64,000 nt of DNA from Palsa-504 sp963753225 (lineage in GTDB: Bacteria > Actinomycetota > Actinomycetes > Streptosporangiales > Streptosporangiaceae): positions 372,001-436,000 of the forward strand of contig CAVWBQ010000047.1 of assembly GCA_963753225.1 (NCBI GenBank). Reading direction: 5' to 3'. Of this stretch, positions 59,416 through 64,000 are shown in pieces (the first letter of the stretch is position 1; each line of letters starts with the position of its first letter). The notes under the pieces were generated by a model, which was given only the letters and a program-made list of their open reading frames with translations, did no database searches and was not told the origin of the DNA. The position numbers and the translations under genes are program-made.

Positions 59416-59429
59416 GGGACCCTTGGCCG
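59416..59429. promoter_or_regulatory. DosR-like box, second in the pckG divergent promoter
   Basis: GGGACCCTTGGCCG, 11 of 14 bases. It starts 21 bases after the first box, about two helical turns, the same spacing as the paired boxes at 26705/26727 and 49749/49771. Confidence 0.5.
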
Positions 59430-59503
59430 TTATCTCAGGTCCCATGGGGCAGCGCAGGCTTGGATGAGAGCGCGCCCTGGCCTGAGAACGGAGGTGGCGG
59501 TTC

Positions 59504-60748
59504 GTGGACGCATCAGCAGTTCTGGCCGACGTGGAGGACCGCGTGATCGACGAGGTGGTTGCCGCCCTGGCGCAAAGCGATCAGGCTCGCCAGTCACCCC
59601 TCCCGGACGGGCGCCGCCGCGAGGTGCGGCAGCTGTTCCGCCTCGTCCTGCGCTGCGTGCGTGCGGGCCGCGCCAAACCGATCATCAGGCCGTCTGAGCA
59701 GATCGCGGCGCACTGCTACGCCGCGGGCATTGACCTGGCCGAGGTCCAGGGAACCCTCACCGTCCTGGCCGAGGAGCTCTGGCGCCAGCTGACCGGCGCC
59801 CTGGAGGGCGAGCAGCTGGTCCAGGCGCTCGGGCTGCTGACCGCCATCACCGGGGCGGGCAAGGATGCGATGGCCCGGACCTACGTGGCACTGGCGACCC
59901 GTGACCGCGACGACGAACAGCCAGCGGATGAACCAGCTGCCGCAGGCGCCGGGTCCGGGGACCGCCCGGGAGGCGTCGTCCAGACCAACGTCGTCGGCCA
60001 GGTCGGCATCATCACCCTCGGGGATCGCGACAGGCGCAACGCCATCGGCGCCGAGATGGCCAGCCGGGTCATCGCCGCGCTGGAGAGCCTGCGCGCCCGG
60101 CAGGTCCGCGCGATCGTGCTGCGCGCCGCGCCCGGCATGGACGTCTGGTCCGCCGGCCATGACATCGGCGAGCTCCCCCCGGGCAAGCGGGACCCGCTGG
60201 GCTACGACGACCCGCTGGAAGAGCTGATCCGCGCCGTCCGTACTTTCCCCGCGCCCGTCGTGGCCATGGTGCACGGCACGGTCTGGGGCGGGGCGCTGGA
60301 CCTGGTGCTCAGCTGTGACCTGGCCGTCGCCGACCAGACCGCCTCGTTCGCCATCACCCCCGCGAACCTGGGACTGCCCTACAACATCACCGGGCTGCTG
60401 CACTTCCAGGGACGGCTACCCATCAACGTCATCAAGGAGATGTTCTTCACCGCGGCGCCCATCGACGCCCGCAAAGCCAGGGAATGGCTGCTCATCAACC
60501 ACCTGGTCCCCTGGGACCGGCTCGAGACGTTCACCTTGGAGCTGGCCGCCACGATGGCCACCAAGTCACCGCTGGCCATAGCGGTCATCAAGGAACAGCT
60601 CCGCGTCTTGTCGGACTACCAGCCCATCGCGGCGCAAGTGTACGAACGGATCCAGGGCCTGCGCCGCCAGGCCTACGACAGCAGCGACTACCTCGAAGGC
60701 CTGGAAGCCTTCGCCCAGAAGCGCCAGCCGATCTTCCGGGGCACCTAA
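59504..60748 (+). CDS. Enoyl-CoA hydratase/decarboxylase-family protein with unusual helical N-terminal domain
   Basis: A 414-residue protein from GTG 59504 behind GGAGGTGG. Residues about 1-150 form a helical domain (FRLVLRCVRAGRAKPIIRPS, EQIAAHCYAAGIDLAEVQGT) not usual in this family; it resembles helical sensor domains of RsbR type by pattern only. Residues about 155-414 are a crotonase fold (AIVLRAAPGMDVWSAGHDIG, HGTVWGGALDLVLSCDLAVA, ITPANLGLPYNITGLLHFQG), closest by motifs to methylmalonyl-CoA decarboxylase (ScpB). It is divergent from pckG behind two boxes. The N-terminal domain may make the enzyme signal-responsive. Confidence 0.78.
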   Translation: MDASAVLADVEDRVIDEVVAALAQSDQARQSPLPDGRRREVRQLFRLVLRCVRAGRAKPIIRPSEQIAAHCYAAGIDLAEVQGTLTVLAEELWRQLTGALEGEQLVQALGLLTAITGAGKDAMARTYVALATRDRDDEQPADEPAAAGAGSGDRPGGVVQTNVVGQVGIITLGDRDRRNAIGAEMASRVIAALESLRARQVRAIVLRAAPGMDVWSAGHDIGELPPGKRDPLGYDDPLEELIRAVRTFPAPVVAMVHGTVWGGALDLVLSCDLAVADQTASFAITPANLGLPYNITGLLHFQGRLPINVIKEMFFTAAPIDARKAREWLLINHLVPWDRLETFTLELAATMATKSPLAIAVIKEQLRVLSDYQPIAAQVYERIQGLRRQAYDSSDYLEGLEAFAQKRQPIFRGT

Positions 60749-60765
60749 GCCCCTTCGGGCTAGTG

Positions 60766-61689
60766 TCAGGGCGGATCCTGGCGGTACAGGGCGAGGGCGA
60801 CGGTAATGCCAGCCCCGGCGGCGAGCATGAGGGTGGTTCGGGCCTCGCCAAGCCGGCCAGATCTGATGGCTGCTTGCAGAGCGGCGATGGGCCCGGTGGT
60901 ATAGGCACCCTCAAGGTCTTCGCTTATGTAAGCGACTCGGTCGCCTGGGACGCCGAGCCTCGCCACAAGGGCGTCGAGGAAGTCCGGGGAGGAGGGAGCG
61001 GGCACGACAAGGTCGATTTCGCCCCAGCCCAGGCCCAGGTGGCGCAGGAAGCGGCGGCTCGCTTCCTCGGCGCAGTCAGCCAGGCGAGCCGCGTAACCGG
61101 GCTTGCAATCGATTACCATCTCGTGCTGGCCGGCTGCCTGCCGCGGGACGCGGTGCCCGTTCCGCTCCTGCCACACCAGCCCGCTAGCGAACAGGTCGTC
61201 ATATTCGGGAAACGTCTCCGTGTAAAAGTCCGTGAACCCAGCCAGTTCATCGCCGCGTCCGAGGAGTATCGCGCCGGCGGCGGGCTGGAGGAGGACGGCT
61301 CCGGGATGATGGTGACCCGGATCGACATCGCTGGCCACGATCGCGCCGAGCCGGATGACGCCGGAATCAAGCAGGCCCGACTCAATCTGGATGGCGGTGA
61401 TGACACCACAGATGCCGTTGAGAAGGTCGAACGAGAAGGTACCGTGCCCTCCGATGGGCGGCTGGCCCAGGTTGGCCCCGATGTCCTCCTGGATGAGGGC
61501 AGCGAGCGCCGGCTCGCCCATGTTGTCTTCCCGGTAGATGCCGGCGTTGATCAGCATGTCGATATCGCCGGGCTCCTTGCCCGCATGCGCGAGGCAGGTC
61601 CTGGCGGCGGCGTCGGCGAGGCGCCGCGCGGTTGGCCTTCGCAATCCGCGGCTCGTCAGCGCGCTGGCGGCTTCAATGCGCGTGCCCAT
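60766..61689 (-). CDS. Ketosynthase III-like protein with degenerate active site
   Basis: A 307-residue FabH-fold protein from ATG 61689, overlapping the upstream ketosynthase gene by 17 bases. The active-site Cys region reads FDLLNGICGVITAIQ, keeping Cys94. The catalytic His of the usual PHQ motif is replaced (VVPAPSSPDFLDAL), and the Asn region reads EGAYTTGP instead of GNTS. It probably acts as the non-catalytic half of a heterodimer with the adjacent gene, or as an acyl-binding partner. Its specific product is unknown. Confidence 0.75.
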   Translation of the reverse strand: MGTRIEAASALTSRGLRRPTARRLADAAARTCLAHAGKEPGDIDMLINAGIYREDNMGEPALAALIQEDIGANLGQPPIGGHGTFSFDLLNGICGVITAIQIESGLLDSGVIRLGAIVASDVDPGHHHPGAVLLQPAAGAILLGRGDELAGFTDFYTETFPEYDDLFASGLVWQERNGHRVPRQAAGQHEMVIDCKPGYAARLADCAEEASRRFLRHLGLGWGEIDLVVPAPSSPDFLDALVARLGVPGDRVAYISEDLEGAYTTGPIAALQAAIRSGRLGEARTTLMLAAGAGITVALALYRQDPP

Positions 61690-62782
61690 AGCGATCCACC
61701 TGGCTGTCGACGGTGAATATGGCGATGCCGATCTCGATGCCGGAGGCGAGGGCCAGCAGCATGACGCGGTCTCCGGAATGGATCCGCTGCTCTTCGAGGT
61801 ACTTGTGGAGTGCCACGAACAACGTCGTGGATGACGTGTTGCCGTACTCCTCCAGGTTGACAACTACGTGCTTCGGTTTGGCTCCGAGGCGCCGGACGAA
61901 TTCCTGGGTACCCGCGCGGATGGCCCGGGCCGAGGTCTGATGCGGGATCATGTAGTCGATATCGGCCAGGTCGATTCCGGCTTCGCCGATCGCCTCGGCA
62001 ATCAGCGGCGCCATGTCCTCGATCGCCACTTTCTGCAGCGTCCTGGATTTGGTGTACATCTGGGCGCCAGGACCCGCGGTGCTGGGGAAGGCGAGGCACA
62101 GCCGGCTGTGCTCGGCGAGGGTGGTGAAGCCGATGACGTCGATGCCAGCACCGCTGGGTGCGCGTTCCACGATCACCGCGGCACCCGCATCACCGAGCGT
62201 AAGTGATGCGAGCTGCTTGCTGAACAGGGAGCGGATCTGCCGCGCCGCGTTCCAGCTCAGATGGGAGATGTACTCGCCGGAAACCACCATGCCGCAGCTG
62301 ATCTCACCCCGGGCGACGAGGTTCTGAAGGACGAACACCCCGGTCAGCATGCCGGCGCAGGCGTTGGAGAGGTCGAAGTTCGTCGCCTGGGCGGCACCGA
62401 TTGCCTGCTTGACGTACAGGCTGAGCGGGGGCTCGAAGGATTGCGTGTACCGGCCCTTGGACCTGGTGATGCTGGTGCTGATCAGCATCTGTATGTCCCG
62501 CGCCTGATGCTGGGAGTGAGCCAGGCAGTCGCGGGCCGCCCCGACGGCCAGGGTGAAGGAGTTCTCGCCCGGCCCGACGACGTGACGCTCGTGGATGCCC
62601 GTCAGACGCTCCAGCTGGATGCGGGTGGGGTGCCTGGTCCGGCTCATCAGGTCCTTGGTCGTCAGCCGCCCGGCGGGCAGTTTCACGCCCACGCTCTCGA
62701 TCCGGCACCCCCACGAACCACCGGAACCTGACGACTCGAGCGCCAGCCAGTGGTCTGGCTGCTTGCTGCGAATTTCGGTCAC
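61673..62782 (-). CDS. Ketosynthase III (FabH-like) with intact catalytic triad
   Basis: A 369-residue beta-ketoacyl synthase III. Cys142 (FDLSNACAGMLTG), His281 (YMIPHQTSARAI) and Asn315 (EYGNTSSTT) form the standard triad. GTG 62782 is preceded by GGAGGG. It joins acyl groups to a malonyl or acyl-CoA partner. With the degenerate neighbour it is likely a heterodimeric condensing enzyme. It is divergent from the alpha/beta hydrolase gene; a DosR-like site lies between them. The end product could be a lipid or a small ketone, but no evidence selects one. Confidence 0.85.
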   Translation of the reverse strand: MTEIRSKQPDHWLALESSGSGGSWGCRIESVGVKLPAGRLTTKDLMSRTRHPTRIQLERLTGIHERHVVGPGENSFTLAVGAARDCLAHSQHQARDIQMLISTSITRSKGRYTQSFEPPLSLYVKQAIGAAQATNFDLSNACAGMLTGVFVLQNLVARGEISCGMVVSGEYISHLSWNAARQIRSLFSKQLASLTLGDAGAAVIVERAPSGAGIDVIGFTTLAEHSRLCLAFPSTAGPGAQMYTKSRTLQKVAIEDMAPLIAEAIGEAGIDLADIDYMIPHQTSARAIRAGTQEFVRRLGAKPKHVVVNLEEYGNTSSTTLFVALHKYLEEQRIHSGDRVMLLALASGIEIGIAIFTVDSQVDRYGHAH

Positions 62783-62860
62783 CGGACCCTCCGCGCGCTC
62801 ATCCTGCTTCGCGCGTTAGCGCTTGAACCCAGAGTTCCTGGTTCGAAGCGGCACGCAGTA

Positions 62861-62874
62861 GGGACGAATGTCAC
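62861..62874. promoter_or_regulatory. DosR-like site between ketosynthase and hydrolase genes
   Basis: GGGACGAATGTCAC has GGGAC and a GTCAC half-site separated by four bases, one base from a full palindrome. It lies 79 bases from the ketosynthase start and 80 from the hydrolase ATG. Confidence 0.45.
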
Positions 62875-62953
62875 TAGAGGAGAACCATCGGGCCTGATGA
62901 CTTTGTGGCCTTCTGAGCTGGCCGCGGAGCCTGGGCAGGCCGATCATGGGAAC

Positions 62954-63853
62954 ATGAAACGGCAGATTCTTCCGAGCGTTGGCGTGATAGCTGAGGACGG
63001 CCCCGCACCAGGCGCCGACGGGACGCGGCACACGCTGACCTACGGACAGTACCGGCTGAGCTATGAGGTCTACGGTTCAGGCGACAGGGTACTCGTGTGG
63101 ATGCACGGCCTGCTGCTCGACGCCAACCTCAGCCGCGGGCTGGCCCGCAGCCTGGCCGCCAGGGGCAACCGTGTCGTGCTGCTCGACCTGCTGGGCCATG
63201 GCCGGAGCGACAAGCCCCGCCACGCCGGCCCCCACCGGATGGATCTTTACGCCGAGCAGGTGCTGTGCCTGCTGGACGAGCTCGGCGCGGACCAGGTGGT
63301 TCTGGGAGGGGTTTCGCTGGGTACCAACGTGAGCCTGCTCGCCACGGTGCAAGCACCAAACAGGGTCCGCGGCCTGGTCCTGGAAATGCCGGTGCTCGAG
63401 TGGGCTGCTCCGGCGGCCGCGCTGGTGTTCGCGCCGCTCCTGCTGGAGGTCCACTACGCCCGGGCCGTGCTGCGGCTGGTCTCCCGGATCGCGTCCCGCC
63501 TCCCCTCGTCGGGGCTCGGTCCGGTTGACTCATTCATCAGTGCCGCCGCGTCGGACCCGGACGAAACCGCCGCCGTGCTGCACGGCGTCCTGCTGGGGCC
63601 CATGGCTCCGACCATCGACCAGCGCCGGGCCATTACCGCGCCGGCGCTGGTCCTTGGACACGGGATCGACCTGATCCACTCGTTCAGCGACGCGAAGCGG
63701 CTGGCGCGGCAGCTTCCTGATGCCAGGCTGATCCGGACCCGCACCTTTGCCGAGCTCTGGGTGCACCCTGCCCGTCTGACCACCGAGATCAGCGAGTTCC
63801 TCAACCGTGTCTGGGCGGATGACGAACCGCGGAACCGAGCCGAAATCTCATGA
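62954..63853 (+). CDS. Alpha/beta hydrolase
   Basis: A 299-residue hydrolase. VLVWMHGLLLDANLSRGLAR forms the oxyanion loop region. VLGGVSLGTNVSLLATV has the nucleophile Ser in GxSxG, GHGIDLIHSFSDAKRL supplies the Asp, and AELWVHPARL the His. ATG 62954 was chosen; ATG 62897 in the same frame is possible. It is divergent from the ketosynthase pair and runs into the end of the WS/DGAT gene on the other strand (6-base overlap). It may act on an acyl or beta-keto product of the pair. Confidence 0.85.
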   Translation: MKRQILPSVGVIAEDGPAPGADGTRHTLTYGQYRLSYEVYGSGDRVLVWMHGLLLDANLSRGLARSLAARGNRVVLLDLLGHGRSDKPRHAGPHRMDLYAEQVLCLLDELGADQVVLGGVSLGTNVSLLATVQAPNRVRGLVLEMPVLEWAAPAAALVFAPLLLEVHYARAVLRLVSRIASRLPSSGLGPVDSFISAAASDPDETAAVLHGVLLGPMAPTIDQRRAITAPALVLGHGIDLIHSFSDAKRLARQLPDARLIRTRTFAELWVHPARLTTEISEFLNRVWADDEPRNRAEIS

Positions 63854-64000
63854 GGTGACCGAGGCCTGCTGGTGGCGCCGGGCGGCGGCCAGGAGTTCCG
63901 ACAGGCCCGACTCGATGCCGCGGGCGAGCACCTCGAGGTCGGGGTTGGCCGCAAAGTCGCCGGTAATCCCGAATGTGACGGTGCCGTAGTAGGAGAAGAT
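63848..64000 (-). CDS. Wax ester synthase/diacylglycerol acyltransferase C terminus (cut by window edge)
   Basis: Fifty codons and the stop on the minus strand read IFSYYGTVTFGITGDFAANP, then DLEVLARGIESGLSELLAAA. SYxGxxxFGxTxD...PDL is the C-terminal signature of WS/DGAT enzymes, which esterify fatty acyl-CoA to diacylglycerol or alcohols. In mycobacteria Tgs1 (Rv3130c) is the DosR-regulon triacylglycerol synthase. Identification rests on this short C-terminal piece; the catalytic HHxxxDG motif lies outside the window. Confidence 0.7.
   Translation of the reverse strand: MFSYYGTVTFGITGDFAANPDLEVLARGIESGLSELLAAARRHQQASVTS

Overview
The window is 64 kb of very GC-rich DNA with dense, often overlapping genes, Shine-Dalgarno-led starts and many GTG starts. 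The gene families (DUF397/XRE-DUF5753 pair, Rv1733c-like protein, DevS-type kinase, GNAT/acyl-CoA-synthetase fusions, ethylmalonyl-CoA pathway) indicate an actinomycete, probably a filamentous soil type. The genus cannot be read from the sequence. No rRNA, tRNA, CRISPR array, transposase or origin was seen.

The unifying feature is a 14-bp imperfect palindrome, best form GGGACCTTCGGCCC (or its reverse complement GGGCCGAAGGTCCC), found in about 20 intergenic gaps. It resembles the GGGAC...GTCCC core of the mycobacterial DosR/DevR box. The genes behind these boxes match DosR-regulon families: a DevS/DosT-like GAF kinase, universal stress proteins, CBS proteins (Hrp1 type), an Rv1733c homologue, pyridoxamine-oxidase-fold flavoproteins, a P-type ATPase and, at the right edge, a triacylglycerol synthase. 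I read the window as an expanded hypoxia/dormancy island. No response regulator is present in it.

Layout. 1-7.5 kb: pyruvate:ferredoxin oxidoreductase (partial), its FAD/FeS partner, the DevS-like kinase and a GNAT-acyl-CoA synthetase fusion. 7.6-13.3 kb: three CBS-BON proteins, a PPOX protein, a universal stress protein, two copies of a membrane protein sharing a 533-bp block with one mismatch, and the Rv1733c homologue. 13.5-20.7 kb: gap, pgk and gpmA interleaved with stress proteins, a cNMP-binding protein, an XRE-PPOX fusion and a kinase-like protein lacking its phospho-acceptor His. 20.7-26.1 kb: a less compact, partly decayed stretch with XRE/DUF397 genes and two secreted beta-propeller proteins. 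26.1-32.2 kb: PII-like protein, SulP transporter, a frameshifted FAD monooxygenase, hydrogenase maturation protease and a stress protein. 32.2-43.7 kb: P-type ATPase fused to hemerythrin, DoxX-Rieske fusion, SQR-TusE-DsrE2 sulfur cluster, PPOX, flavodoxin and an AMIN-like lipoprotein. 43.9-49.7 kb: two more acyl-CoA-synthetase fusions and a MaoC hydratase. 50-59.3 kb: a five-gene ethylmalonyl-CoA pathway operon (ccr, ecm, mcl, mch, mcd) facing glgC and pckG. 59.5-64 kb: a decarboxylase-like fusion, a ketosynthase III pair, an alpha/beta hydrolase and the end of a WS/DGAT acyltransferase.

Together the metabolic genes describe acetyl-CoA recovery and storage under low oxygen. Acetyl-CoA can enter pyruvate (PFOR) or the ethylmalonyl-CoA pathway, leave as PEP (PckG), run through the lower gluconeogenic steps (GpmA, Pgk, Gap), and be stored as glycogen (GlgC) or triacylglycerol (WS/DGAT). 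Sulfide oxidation, metal transport and stress proteins accompany this. The shared regulation is inferred from sequence motifs, not shown.
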